From positions 93,827 to 157,826 of the forward strand of contig CAYPLH010000003.1 in NCBI GenBank assembly GCA_964411505.1: a stretch of DNA of 64,000 nt, written 5' to 3'. Positions 53,268 to 62,414 of this stretch are shown one piece after another. The number at the start of each line of letters is the position of its first letter. The first letter of the stretch is position 1. The stretch comes from CAYPLH01 sp964411505. Lineage in GTDB: Bacteria > Bacillota > Clostridia > CAYPLH01 > DUMO01. The position numbers were made by a program, and so were the translations under genes. A model generated the notes under the pieces. That model saw only the letters and a list, made by a program, of their open reading frames with translations. It did not search any database and was not told where the DNA came from.

Positions 53268-54461
53268 ATGGATAAGAAATGCATTTACATGGATCATGCT
53301 GCTACAACATATGTAAAACCAGAGGTGCTGGAGGCGATGTTGCCATACTACACAGAGAAATTCGGCAATCCTTCTTCTATATATTTTATTGGTAGAGAAA
53401 GTAAAAAAGCAATAGAGGCTGCTCGCGACAAAGTAGCTTTGGCAATAGGTGCTAAGTCAAGGGAGATTTTCTTTACTGGTTCTGGTACTGAAGCAGACAA
53501 CTGGGCTATAAAAGGAATAGCATATGCAAATGAAGATAAAGGTAAGCACATAATCACAACTTCAATAGAGCACCATGCTGTTCTTCATACATGTCAATAC
53601 CTTGAAAGTGAAGGTTTTGAAGTCACGTATCTGCCAGTTGATGAAAATGGTCTTGTTTCTCCTGAACAAGTTAGAGATGCTATTAAGCCACAAACAATTC
53701 TTGTATCTATAATGTTTGCAAATAATGAAATAGGAACAATAGAACCAATTGCTGAAATTGGTAAAATAACAAAGGAAAAAGGAGTCTATTTTCACACTGA
53801 TGCGGTACAAGCTATCGGTAATGTTCCAATCAATGTAGAAGAAATGAATATTGATCTACTTTCGCTATCAGCCCATAAATTTTATGGACCTAAAGGTATT
53901 GGAGCTCTATATATAAGAAGAGGTGTGAAGCTTACATCCTTTGTTCATGGTGGGGCTCAAGAAAGGGGAAGGAGAGCCAGTACCGAAAATATTGCAGGAA
54001 TTGTAGGATTAGGAGAGGCAATACAAATTGCAGCAAATAATATAGATAAAAACAATAAAAAGCTAATCGAGCTTAGGGACAGAACAATACAAGAAGTTTA
54101 TAAAAGTATACCTTTTGTGAAGCTAAACGGACATCCAGAAAAAAGACTTCCTGGTAATGTGAATTTTTCTTTTGAGTTTATTGAAGGAGAATCGCTTTTA
54201 TTAATGCTTGATGCCAAAGGTATAGCTGCCTCAAGTGGATCCGCATGTACTTCAGGGTCACTTGATCCATCGCATGTTCTTCTTGCCATCGGATTGCCTC
54301 ATGAGATTGCACATGGTTCTTTAAGGTTAACCTTTGGTGATAAAAACACTAATGAGGATGTGGATTTGTTGCTTAATGAACTGCCGGGTATTGTGAAGAC
54401 ATTAAGGGATATGTCGCCTTTGTTTGTAAAAGAGAAAGAGGGAATAAAAAATGTACAGTGA
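53268..54461 (+). CDS. iscS: Cysteine desulfurase IscS
   Basis: PLP-dependent sulfur donor for Fe-S clusters and for tRNA thiolation through MnmA. It has YMDHAATTYVKPEVLEAM, the PLP lysine in SLSAHKFYGPKG and the active cysteine loop SSGSACTSGSLDPSHVL; 397 aa. AGGGAG precedes ATG 53268. Its end overlaps nifU by 11 nt, and nifU is followed by mnmA, giving a compact sulfur-relay unit. It is the second desulfurase in the window; the loop differs from the one beside thiI (GAACSSRKN). Confidence 0.95.
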   Translation: MDKKCIYMDHAATTYVKPEVLEAMLPYYTEKFGNPSSIYFIGRESKKAIEAARDKVALAIGAKSREIFFTGSGTEADNWAIKGIAYANEDKGKHIITTSIEHHAVLHTCQYLESEGFEVTYLPVDENGLVSPEQVRDAIKPQTILVSIMFANNEIGTIEPIAEIGKITKEKGVYFHTDAVQAIGNVPINVEEMNIDLLSLSAHKFYGPKGIGALYIRRGVKLTSFVHGGAQERGRRASTENIAGIVGLGEAIQIAANNIDKNNKKLIELRDRTIQEVYKSIPFVKLNGHPEKRLPGNVNFSFEFIEGESLLLMLDAKGIAASSGSACTSGSLDPSHVLLAIGLPHEIAHGSLRLTFGDKNTNEDVDLLLNELPGIVKTLRDMSPLFVKEKEGIKNVQ

Positions 54462-54891
54462 GAAAGTTATGGATCACTTTATGAATCCAAGAAATGTTGG
54501 AGAAATTGAAAATGCTGATGGTGTCGGACAAGTGGGAAATGCTAAATGCGGTGACATCATGAAAATGAGCCTAAAAATAGAGAATGATATTATAATTGAT
54601 GCTAAATTTAAAACTTTTGGTTGTGGTGCTGCAGTAGCAACCAGCAGTAAGGCTACTGAGCTTATTATTGGAAAATCAGTTGAGGAAGCTCTTAAAATAA
54701 GCAATAAGGTGGTTGCAAACGCTCTTGGGGGACTACCTCCAGTGAAGATGCATTGTTCAAACCTTGCTGAAGAAGCAATAAGGGAAGCTATTGAAGATTA
54801 TAAAAGAAAAAAAGGCGAAATAGTAGATAATAATGATTCTACAGCTTGCGGGAGAAGATGTGAGGATATTGAACGTCTTAAGAATGAATAA
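54451..54891 (+). CDS. nifU: Fe-S cluster scaffold NifU/IscU
   Basis: Scaffold on which IscS-derived sulfur and iron assemble into clusters. The three ligand cysteines are in NAKCGDIMK, FGCGAAVATSS and MHCSNLAEE. At 146 aa it is the N-terminal-domain type with a short extra tail carrying two cysteines (TACGRRCED), seen in clostridial NifU. It overlaps iscS by 11 nt, indicating translational coupling. Confidence 0.95.
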   Translation: MYSEKVMDHFMNPRNVGEIENADGVGQVGNAKCGDIMKMSLKIENDIIIDAKFKTFGCGAAVATSSKATELIIGKSVEEALKISNKVVANALGGLPPVKMHCSNLAEEAIREAIEDYKRKKGEIVDNNDSTACGRRCEDIERLKNE

Positions 54892-55015
54892 TGTTTCTAA
54901 AAGGTTAAAATATGAGTTAATCAAAAAAATTAGTTTAGTTAACTTAAGATGATATTTATTTAATGTAAAACTAATAATCAAATTATTTATAAAGATTAAT
55001 GGTAAGGGTAATAAA

Positions 55016-56098
55016 ATGATTCAAAAGAAAAAGGTTATAGTTGGAATGAGCGGCGGAGTTGATAGTTCAGTTGCTGCCGCTCTTTTAGTTCAAAAAGGTT
55101 ACCATGTAATAGGTGTTACAATGCGTCTTTGGTCAGGAAATCCTGAGCATGAAGGTGGTTGCTGCTCACTTTCGGCTGTTGATGATGCAAGAAGAGTTTC
55201 TAACCAGCTTGGTATACCTTATTATGTAATGAATTTTGAAGAAATATTTAAGAATAGAGTAATAGATTATTTTACTAATGAATATTTGGAAGGACGTACG
55301 CCCAATCCATGTATTGCATGTAACCGTTATGTAAAGTTTGAAGCACTTCTTAAAAAAGCTGTTGCTATGGGAGTTGATTATGTCGCAACAGGTCATTATG
55401 CTAGAGTTGAATTTGACGATTCTTTAAAAAGATTCTTATTAAAAAAATCAGTTACTCTTAAAAAAGACCAAACATATGCTTTATACAATCTTACACAAGC
55501 TCAGCTTTCCAAAGTATTGATGCCAAATGGTGGATATACAAAGGAAGAAATAAGAAAATTAGCTTTTGAACTTGGACTTGATACAGTTGCTTCAAAGCCT
55601 GACAGCCAAGAGATATGTTTTGTACAAGATAACAACTATGGTAGGTTTATTGAGGAAACTACACAATCTAATATTGTTGATGGAGATTTTGTAGATATTA
55701 ATGGGAATGTAATTGGAAGACATAAAGGAATAGTGCATTATACCATAGGTCAGAGAAAAGGCCTTGGTATAGCATTGGGTAAACCTGTATATGTAATAGA
55801 TATTGATGTGAATAACAATAGGGTTGTTCTGGGTGAAGAATCTGATGTCTTTTCAAAAACTTTGATTACCAAAGATTTAAATTTTATTTCAATTGATAAA
55901 CTAACTGAGCCATTGGAAGTATATGCAAAAATAAGGTATTCAGCTAAAGAAGCGCCTGCAGTTATATATCCATTAGAAAACAACAGGGTAGAGGTTGATT
56001 TTGAGGATAAGCAGCGTGCTATAACTCCAGGTCAATCGGTAGTTTTTTATGATGGTGATATAGTAGTTGGCGGTGGAGTTATTGAAATAAGAAAATAA
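55016..56098 (+). CDS. mnmA: tRNA-specific 2-thiouridylase MnmA
   Basis: Thiolates U34 of Lys, Glu and Gln tRNAs with sulfur from IscS. It has the PP-loop GMSGGVDSSVAAALL and two catalytic cysteines, in TPNPCIACNRYVKF and SQEICFVQ; the GGCCSL stretch is also present. 360 aa, normal. AAGGG lies before ATG 55016. It sits 124 nt after nifU in the common clostridial order iscR-iscS-nifU-mnmA. Confidence 0.97.
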   Translation: MIQKKKVIVGMSGGVDSSVAAALLVQKGYHVIGVTMRLWSGNPEHEGGCCSLSAVDDARRVSNQLGIPYYVMNFEEIFKNRVIDYFTNEYLEGRTPNPCIACNRYVKFEALLKKAVAMGVDYVATGHYARVEFDDSLKRFLLKKSVTLKKDQTYALYNLTQAQLSKVLMPNGGYTKEEIRKLAFELGLDTVASKPDSQEICFVQDNNYGRFIEETTQSNIVDGDFVDINGNVIGRHKGIVHYTIGQRKGLGIALGKPVYVIDIDVNNNRVVLGEESDVFSKTLITKDLNFISIDKLTEPLEVYAKIRYSAKEAPAVIYPLENNRVEVDFEDKQRAITPGQSVVFYDGDIVVGGGVIEIRK

Positions 56099-56115
56099 TT
56101 TAAAGAGGTGCATAA

Positions 56116-56922
56116 ATGTTAGACTGTCATTTACATAGTTTTTTTTCAGGAGATAGCAAAATGGATGCTGAAGAAGCATGTAAAAAAGCAATTAATATGG
56201 ATTTGAGTGGAATAGCTTTTACTGATCATTTGGATTTTGATTTTCCCGAATTTGAAGAAGAATACATGATTGATTTTTGCCGTTATAATGAATTTATGGA
56301 TAATCTAAAATTAAAATATAAGAGCAAACTGAAAGTTATAAAGGGTATTGAAGTTGGCATACAACCACACACAATAATAAAAAGTGATAGGGTTGTATCA
56401 AGTTATAACTTTGATTATGTTTTAGCTTCAGTACATGTTATTGATGGTATGGATCCATATAATAAAGGTTTCTTTGATAACAAAACTAAACACCAGTCAT
56501 TTTCAAGATATTTAGAATTAATACTTCATATGATCTCAAGCTGGGATAACTTTGATATGGTTGGGCATTTTGATTATATTACTAGAAAGTGTTGTTATGA
56601 CGATAATACGTTAAGATATCATGATTTGAGCGATTTGTTTGACTTAATTTTTAAAAAGCTTATAGATAAAGGAAAAGGATTTGAAATAAATACAGCATGC
56701 TACAGAAATAAACCTATATTACCCGGGAAAAACTTTGATATTGATTTTCTTAAAAGATATAAAGAGCTAGGCGGAGAACTAATATGTGTAGGCTCTGATG
56801 CCCATAAATCCGAGCATGTAGGCTTTAAAGTAAATGAGGTTATAAAAATACTAAAAACTCTTGGATTCGAGTACACTACATATTATATAAATAGGAAACC
56901 CATGCATATGAAGATTAAGTAA
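56116..56922 (+). CDS. PHP-domain phosphatase, HisJ family
   Basis: A metal-dependent phosphoesterase of 268 aa. The PHP motifs are MLDCHLHSFFSGDS, AFTDHLDFD, IKGIEVGI, MVGHFDYITRKC and CVGSDAHKSEHVG, all intact. The family includes histidinol-phosphate phosphatase HisK/HisJ, but no other histidine gene is near, so the substrate is open. AAGAGGTG precedes ATG 56116, 17 nt after mnmA. Confidence 0.85.
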   Translation: MLDCHLHSFFSGDSKMDAEEACKKAINMDLSGIAFTDHLDFDFPEFEEEYMIDFCRYNEFMDNLKLKYKSKLKVIKGIEVGIQPHTIIKSDRVVSSYNFDYVLASVHVIDGMDPYNKGFFDNKTKHQSFSRYLELILHMISSWDNFDMVGHFDYITRKCCYDDNTLRYHDLSDLFDLIFKKLIDKGKGFEINTACYRNKPILPGKNFDIDFLKRYKELGGELICVGSDAHKSEHVGFKVNEVIKILKTLGFEYTTYYINRKPMHMKIK

Positions 56923-57022
56923 TCATAGCTTTATATTTAACTAACTTGGCTACAAGAATAGAAGGTCGAGTAGATATACCCTATTGTTTTGTGAGCGATA
57001 ATGTATTAAACGTTTTATTTAA

Positions 57023-57052
57023 TTGGAAAAATTCCGTAATATGCAGTATAAT
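57023..57052 (+). promoter_or_regulatory. Probable promoter of the M18 aminopeptidase
   Basis: TTGGAA (57023-57028) and TATAAT (57047-57052) are 18 nt apart, 55 nt before the start codon. Confidence 0.55.
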
Positions 57053-57106
57053 TATGATTAACATAGTAAAAATTATTATGAACACTGTATGCAAGGAGGA
57101 GAAAAT

Positions 57107-58543
57107 ATGGAAGAGAAAAAATCTGAAGGTCAAAAACTACAAGATAAACTATTTTATAAGACAGCCAACATATGGTCAAAAATCACCAGCGATGAGAAAG
57201 CAAAAATGAATGAGTTTTGTGAAGATTACAAATCTTTTTTGGATAAAGGAAAAACAGAAAGAGAATTTGTAAATGAAGCTGTAACTATTGCTGAACAAAA
57301 AGGCTTTATCCCATTAGAGAAACTACTAGAAAGTCAGACTAAGCTTACCCCTGGAACCAAAATATACAAGATAATTAAGAACAAAGCAATGATTTTATGT
57401 GTTACAGGCAAAAAACCACCTGAGGAAGGAGCCAATATAGTGGGAGGTCATATTGACGCTCCAAGAATTGATTTAAAGCAAAACCCGTTATATGAAGATT
57501 CTGAGATAGCTCTATTAAAAACACATTATTATGGCGGAATAAAAAAATATCAATGGGTAACAATCCCCCTTGCTATGCACGGTGTTGTAGTTAAAACTGA
57601 TGGTACTATAGTAAACATATTAATTGGTGAAGATGAAAACGATCCTGTGTTTACTATAACCGATCTTTTGCCTCATCTGGCCAAAGAGCAGATGGTAAAG
57701 AAGATGAGTGAGGGAATAACAGGAGAAGGACTCAATTTATTGTTTGGTACAGAAACCTATAATGACGAAAAAGTAAATGAAAAAGTTAAATTAAATATTC
57801 TTAATATATTAAATCAAAAGTATGGAATAATTGAGGAAGATTTCCAAACTGCAGAACTTGAAATTGTGCCTGCATTTAAAGCGAAAGATGTGGGACTTGA
57901 CAGAAGCATGATCGGTGCTTATGGACAGGACGACAGGGTTTGTTCGTATCCAGCTTTAAGGGCAATTCTTGAAATTGAAGAGGCTGAGTACACAGCAGTT
58001 TGTCTTCTTACTGATAAAGAAGAAATAGGAAGTATGGGTAATACTGGTGCAGAGTCAAGGCTTTTTGAAGATTTTATGGCAAACCTATGTGCTATAGGAA
58101 AAAGCAATTACAATGACAACATTCTTAGAAAATGTCTAAATAACTCTAAAATGCTTTCTGCTGACGTAAACCCCGCATTTGATCCGAACTTTAATGATGT
58201 GCAAGATAAACGCAATGCATCATATCTTGGCAAGGGAATAGTTTTGGAAAAATATACAGGTTCTAGAGGAAAAGCGGGCGGAAGCGAAGCCAACCCTGAA
58301 TTTATGGCTAAAGTACGCAGTATTTTTAATGATAACAACATAGTTTGGCATTCAGCTGAACTTGGTAAGGTTGATCAGGGTGGGGGAGGCACCATAGCAC
58401 AGTTTATTGCTAACTTAGGTGCAGAAGTGCTGGATTGTGGTGTGTCAATACTCTCAATGCATTCACCTTTTGAAGTTGTAAGCAAGGTTGATGTTTATAT
58501 GTGCTATAAAGGTTACAAGGTTTTTTATGAAAAGATGAACTAA
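57107..58543 (+). CDS. M18-family aminopeptidase
   Basis: A cytosolic dizinc aminopeptidase of 478 aa. Metal ligands are in GGHIDAPRIDLK (His, Asp), GAYGQDDRVCSYPALRAI (Asp), LTDKEEIGSMGNTGAES (Glu pair) and the C-terminal ILSMHSPFEVV (His). It degrades peptides from the N-terminus. Family length is 430-480 aa. The frame is open from 57089, but AAGGAGG (57093-57099) fixes ATG 57107. Followed by a 13-bp hairpin. Confidence 0.93.
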   Translation: MEEKKSEGQKLQDKLFYKTANIWSKITSDEKAKMNEFCEDYKSFLDKGKTEREFVNEAVTIAEQKGFIPLEKLLESQTKLTPGTKIYKIIKNKAMILCVTGKKPPEEGANIVGGHIDAPRIDLKQNPLYEDSEIALLKTHYYGGIKKYQWVTIPLAMHGVVVKTDGTIVNILIGEDENDPVFTITDLLPHLAKEQMVKKMSEGITGEGLNLLFGTETYNDEKVNEKVKLNILNILNQKYGIIEEDFQTAELEIVPAFKAKDVGLDRSMIGAYGQDDRVCSYPALRAILEIEEAEYTAVCLLTDKEEIGSMGNTGAESRLFEDFMANLCAIGKSNYNDNILRKCLNNSKMLSADVNPAFDPNFNDVQDKRNASYLGKGIVLEKYTGSRGKAGGSEANPEFMAKVRSIFNDNNIVWHSAELGKVDQGGGGTIAQFIANLGAEVLDCGVSILSMHSPFEVVSKVDVYMCYKGYKVFYEKMN

Positions 58544-58850
58544 TATTACAGCGAAAAATCATTAGTATGATGCTTGTAATGCGCCTGATAGAAATTTATA
58601 CAATGCTTTAAGTCTGAATTTCTATCAGGATAAACTCAATTTCTTTTACTTGTAGTATTAAGCAGATCAAATATTAGCAAATCAAACAAGTAGTAACTAC
58701 CTGTTTGATAATCAATACACATTGTTAAATAATTCACAATTAAGTAAATTAAAAATTAACAGCAACACTGTCTTTATTTTTCAAAGAGTAAATTTATAAG
58801 TATCGCTGTAGTAACAAGAAAAACAATTTGTTTTATTCATATAAAAACTA
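58544..58850. other. Gap between convergent genes with a perfect 13-bp hairpin
   Basis: CCTGATAGAAATT (58584-58596) is complementary to AATTTCTATCAGG (58617-58629) over 13 bp with a 20-nt loop. There is no T-run directly after it on either strand, so it would be a weak terminator or an RNA-stabilising end for the M18 transcript. The rest of this 307-nt gap is AT-rich and shows nothing recognisable. Confidence 0.6.
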
Positions 58851-59900
58851 TTACTGTGCAACCTTATTATTATTATTATTGTTATCTTCAATTATAATCT
58901 CCGGCTTAAAAAGTTCATCGAGTATTTTTTTTGTTTCTACCGGATCATGCTTATAGTACCATAGTTCTTCCTCAACAGCCTTACCAGGGAGCTTTGTAAT
59001 AGTAACCTTAGATAAATCTAATTTGTAAGCATTCAGTGATAAGGGTAAAATATCAACCAATTTTACATTAGTTTTTAAGTTGCTAAAAGCGACGTCAATA
59101 ACATCCTTGACTTTAGTGAAATACGTAAAATTAACTTTTTGCCTGATAAATTCCTTTATAAAATTCTGTTGAGCTGCAATTCTTTTTGAATCACTACCGT
59201 CATAATATTTTAAAATCTCTTCAGTATATTCATTTGGTTGCCGAAAGCGCATAAAGTCTTCAGCAGCTTTACCATCCAAAACTTGCTGACCTTTTTTAAG
59301 ATGTATATGCAAATCCTGCAAAGGATCATCATAATCCAAATCTACAGGGATGTAATAGTCAACCCCATCTAGAAGATCAATAATCTCTCGGAAAACTTTC
59401 GTATCTATATACACATAGTTATTAACCTCAATACCAAGCAAATCAGAAACGCACATAAGTGCCAACTCACCACCGTTTATAGGGTAAGCAGAGTTTATTT
59501 TATCAATTATACGACCATATCCTTTTTCTTTAGCGGCATCTTGTAACATTTTATCACCCTCTTGAGTCAATTGTGTATCTCTGGGAATAGACATTAAACT
59601 CAATTTAATATTTTCGGGATCATAATTAGCAAGTATCATAGTATCAGTATTACCTGCAACTTCATCGCCACCGAGCAGTAGACATGTATATGTTTTAATA
59701 ATTTTTTTGTTTTTGTTGGTTTGACCTTTTTCTGCATCATTTGGTTTTAAAAGCTCTTTCAATGGATTGACTGGTAAATCTGAATGTGCATTAACAATCA
59801 CATCATTAAAATTTGTGTCCAAAATAATAATAAGACCCACTGAAAAAAGTGTGATTGATAAAACTCCACATAATAAAAAATAAAACTTTTTCAAATTCAT
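58851..59900 (-). CDS. LytR-CpsA-Psr family wall-polymer ligase
   Basis: A membrane-anchored protein of 349 aa with one N-terminal helix (about residues 7-28) and an extracellular LCP domain. It has LLLGGDEVAGNTDTMILANY, the SIPRDTQL arginine motif and DKINSAYPINGG; the later FMRFRQPNEY arginines also bind pyrophosphate. LCP proteins attach anionic polymers to peptidoglycan. The C-terminus carries a run of six Asn from an AAT/AAC microsatellite (58863-58883). Its start overlaps the stop of the recombinase gene by 4 nt (ATGA), an unusual partner. Confidence 0.9.
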   Translation of the reverse strand: MNLKKFYFLLCGVLSITLFSVGLIIILDTNFNDVIVNAHSDLPVNPLKELLKPNDAEKGQTNKNKKIIKTYTCLLLGGDEVAGNTDTMILANYDPENIKLSLMSIPRDTQLTQEGDKMLQDAAKEKGYGRIIDKINSAYPINGGELALMCVSDLLGIEVNNYVYIDTKVFREIIDLLDGVDYYIPVDLDYDDPLQDLHIHLKKGQQVLDGKAAEDFMRFRQPNEYTEEILKYYDGSDSKRIAAQQNFIKEFIRQKVNFTYFTKVKDVIDVAFSNLKTNVKLVDILPLSLNAYKLDLSKVTITKLPGKAVEEELWYYKHDPVETKKILDELFKPEIIIEDNNNNNNKVAQ

Positions 59901-60988
59901 AGTTTTTCCTCTCCAACACTACTTTGCTTAGTATCTTTATCATCTTTAACAATTGTGGTATCTGTACTATTTACACTATCTATACTTTCAATGCTATTTT
60001 TATTCGCATTATCATCATTAATATTATCATCTGCTGCAGTAAACTGGGATAGGGGATTACTATCAAGGGCGTTTTTAAGCTGCTGATTATCAACATGAGT
60101 GTAAATTTGTGTTGTAGCAACACTCTCGTGCCCAAGAACCTCCTGCAGTGTTCGAATATCAACGTTACCATGCTTATACATTAATGTAGCAGCAGTGTGT
60201 CTTAGCTTGTGAGTCGAATAACGCTGCGGATCCAATCCAGAAGACTTTATATATTTTTTCACAATGTACTGAACAGTTTTGTTGCTTATACGTTGTTTTC
60301 GCTGGCTTAAAAAGAGTGCATTTCTATCTTTTACACCATCAGCTGGGCGAACTCTCATATAAGCATTTATAGCCTTTTGGCATGCTTTGTTAAGGTAAAT
60401 AGTTCTTTCTTTATCGCCTTTACCGATTATTGTAAGCTTATTCTCACGAATGTTATTAATATCTATTCCAACTAGTTCCGAAAGTCGTAATCCGCAGTTT
60501 AAAAAAAGCGTGATTATTGCGTAATCTCGTTCTCGGTTCACGCCACTTATACTAGCTAATAATTTTTTACTTTCTTCGATATCTAAATATCTGGGCAGCC
60601 GCTTTATTAGCTTTGGGGGCTCAAGCTCGATGGCAGGATTATAATCTAAAAGCCTTGCTTTGCTAGTCAAATACTTAAAGAATGATTTTAGGCACGAAAC
60701 CTTACGAGCACGCGTACTTGTTTTATCTTTACGTTCTCGGCTAAGATAAGTCATAAAAGCATATAAATCACTCAAATCTATTTTTTTGATAAAATCAATA
60801 TCAATATCCGAAATATCAATATTATCAAATTCAACATCTTTATTTACAAGATTTTTATGAACTTTTAAAAACCTGAAGAAAAGTCTCAGGTCATAATTGT
60901 ATTCATTTATTGTGTTTATGGATTTCCCCTGAATGGTTTCCATATAACTTAAAAAGTCTTTAACCTCAACTGGTGCACTAAAATTCAA
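59897..60988 (-). CDS. Tyrosine recombinase (XerC/XerD-like)
   Basis: Site-specific recombinase of 363 aa. A core-binding SAM-like domain (about 1-115) precedes the catalytic domain, with Arg in NCGLRLSELVG, Lys in IIGKGDKERTIYL, HKLRHTAATLM, and LGHESVATTQIYTHVD with the nucleophilic Tyr. An acidic, Asn/Ser-rich tail of about 45 residues after the catalytic domain (NINDDNANKNSIESIDSV) is longer than in standard XerC/D. It starts with TTG 60988 behind GAGGAA at about 11 nt. Chromosome-dimer resolution is possible, but the overlap with an LCP gene and the tail leave the role open. Confidence 0.9.
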   Translation of the reverse strand: MNFSAPVEVKDFLSYMETIQGKSINTINEYNYDLRLFFRFLKVHKNLVNKDVEFDNIDISDIDIDFIKKIDLSDLYAFMTYLSRERKDKTSTRARKVSCLKSFFKYLTSKARLLDYNPAIELEPPKLIKRLPRYLDIEESKKLLASISGVNRERDYAIITLFLNCGLRLSELVGIDINNIRENKLTIIGKGDKERTIYLNKACQKAINAYMRVRPADGVKDRNALFLSQRKQRISNKTVQYIVKKYIKSSGLDPQRYSTHKLRHTAATLMYKHGNVDIRTLQEVLGHESVATTQIYTHVDNQQLKNALDSNPLSQFTAADDNINDDNANKNSIESIDSVNSTDTTIVKDDKDTKQSSVGEEKL

Positions 60989-61074
60989 TTTAAATTCAAT
61001 TCCTCACATTTGTCCGCATAATATTATTAAACAAATTTACAGCGGCTTTTATAATATTTATTAATTTTACCCCT

Positions 61075-61110
61075 CCACATTATACAAAATTATTATTTTG
61101 TCTAATGTGG
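61075..61110. repeat. Imperfect palindrome upstream of the recombinase gene
   Basis: CCACATTATACAAAA (61075-61089) and TTTTGTCTAATGTGG (61096-61110) are complementary at 14 of 15 positions around a 6-nt centre. The arms-plus-short-centre form resembles an operator or recombinase site, but it does not resemble the dif sequences I know. Confidence 0.6.
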
Positions 61111-61329
61111 AAAAATTTCAGGCAGTTCTTTTGGTCATTCCTCCATTGCTACTTTTTATAAATCATTATAATGTGCTGTAATTAATTGCTCAAATTCCTA
61201 TACTATTATAACATGAATTTCGAATTTTAATAATTAGTAATTTTCATATTTACTTTGACGATTATTATATTCAAAAGTTCCAACAATCCGAAAATCTTGT
61301 CGAAGCTCAATTCTAAAACAAGCTAAGAA

Positions 61330-61394
61330 AAAGCCTTAATTAGATGTGTTCTGCTGTAAAATTCACAAAACATGCGTTCATTAATTAGGGCTTT
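61330..61394 (-). terminator. Inverted repeat after the SGNH hydrolase gene
   Basis: AAAGCCTTAATTA (61330-61342) pairs with TAATTAGGGCTTT (61382-61394) with one G-U pair and a 39-nt loop. It lies 57 nt past the stop of the minus-strand hydrolase gene and ends in a short T-run on that strand (TTTTTCTTAGC). A modest terminator candidate. Confidence 0.45.
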
Positions 61395-61450
61395 ATTAAT
61401 CAAATAATTTTAATTAAAGTTCTGTATTTCCAGTTAAAATTTTAAATCTT

Positions 61451-62176
61451 CTATATGAGTTCATTCTTAATAAGATATTTATAATTTGTTTTGATATACT
61501 CCATAATCTTATCTGCAATAAGTTCATGCCCCAATCTATTTGGATGGATTCCATCTGCACAAAGAAATTTAGTAAAATCAGGATAGCTCAAAAATGCACT
61601 CCTTATATCAATCCATCTTGTTTTAGTAACCTGCGCAATGCTTAAAATTGCTGAATTGTAACGCTCCTGCCACCAATATATTTTACTAACGCTTCCCAGC
61701 CACCTAAGAATTCTTTCAGCAGATGTTATATTGTTTTTACTTACCCAATTAAAATAACGGTCAGCATCTATAGGTGGTATGGTTAATAGTACTGGAATGA
61801 CTCCCCTGCTATTTAGACCGCTAATTGTTTCTTTTAATTTATCCTGAAAAATATTATAGTCTGTGTTCGGAAGATGTATTCCTTCAGGGTTATCAGCAAT
61901 ATTTTCCCAGTTAAAGTCACAATCATTCCCACCAAATTCAATTAATACAACATCTGGATTGTTTTTTTCAAGATCCTGTGGTAGTCTTCCAATAGCTTTT
62001 AAAATTGTATTCCCAAAACGAGCTGAATTAAATACAATCCCATTAATGCTCTGTTGCAGTATTGATACAAAGTTTTCTTCAAGAATAACATATTTCTTTT
62101 TGATTTCATCATAAATGACTCCTCTGGATATAGAGTCACCACATAACATAAATTTTAAATTATCATTTGTTTGCAT
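61451..62176 (-). CDS. SGNH/GDSL-family hydrolase
   Basis: A cytosolic or leaderless SGNH hydrolase of 241 aa. Block I is MLCGDSISRGV (Ser), block III is IEFGGNDCDFNW (Asn) and block V is CADGIHPNRLGHELIA (Asp, His), so all catalytic residues are present. Such enzymes deacylate carbohydrates, lipids or peptidoglycan. A GTG at 62185 is in frame, but it belongs to the CAGGTG ribosome-binding site; ATG 62176 is preferred. Substrate unknown. Confidence 0.88.
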   Translation of the reverse strand: MQTNDNLKFMLCGDSISRGVIYDEIKKKYVILEENFVSILQQSINGIVFNSARFGNTILKAIGRLPQDLEKNNPDVVLIEFGGNDCDFNWENIADNPEGIHLPNTDYNIFQDKLKETISGLNSRGVIPVLLTIPPIDADRYFNWVSKNNITSAERILRWLGSVSKIYWWQERYNSAILSIAQVTKTRWIDIRSAFLSYPDFTKFLCADGIHPNRLGHELIADKIMEYIKTNYKYLIKNELI

Positions 62177-62414
62177 AAAAAACACCTGACATTTCCAATA
62201 TTTATAATATATTTATAGTATAAGAAATTATAAAAAATAAAGCAACAATTACATTAGCCATTTTATACATGTCACACAAACTTAATTTTACTATTTTTAA
62301 TCCTCACAAAATTGCAATGTCACAGCTAGTCTTTAGCACAACTGCTATTTAACGGAGCAACTGAATCAAAATCAGTGAAATATCGCTATAGCGTTCTAGA
62401 TTTTATTCTGCTGT

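Larger units (their letters stand above)
60989..61450. other. Intergenic region with two inverted repeats
   Basis: This 462-nt AT-rich gap lies upstream of the recombinase gene and after the SGNH hydrolase gene (both minus strand). It holds an imperfect palindrome at 61075-61110 and an inverted repeat at 61330-61394; no gene is recognised. Confidence 0.7.

Noticed and set aside
56946..57209. 87-codon plus-strand ORF before the M18 aminopeptidase
   Set aside because: It overlaps the aminopeptidase start, contains that gene's promoter and ribosome-binding site, and shows no protein-like pattern.
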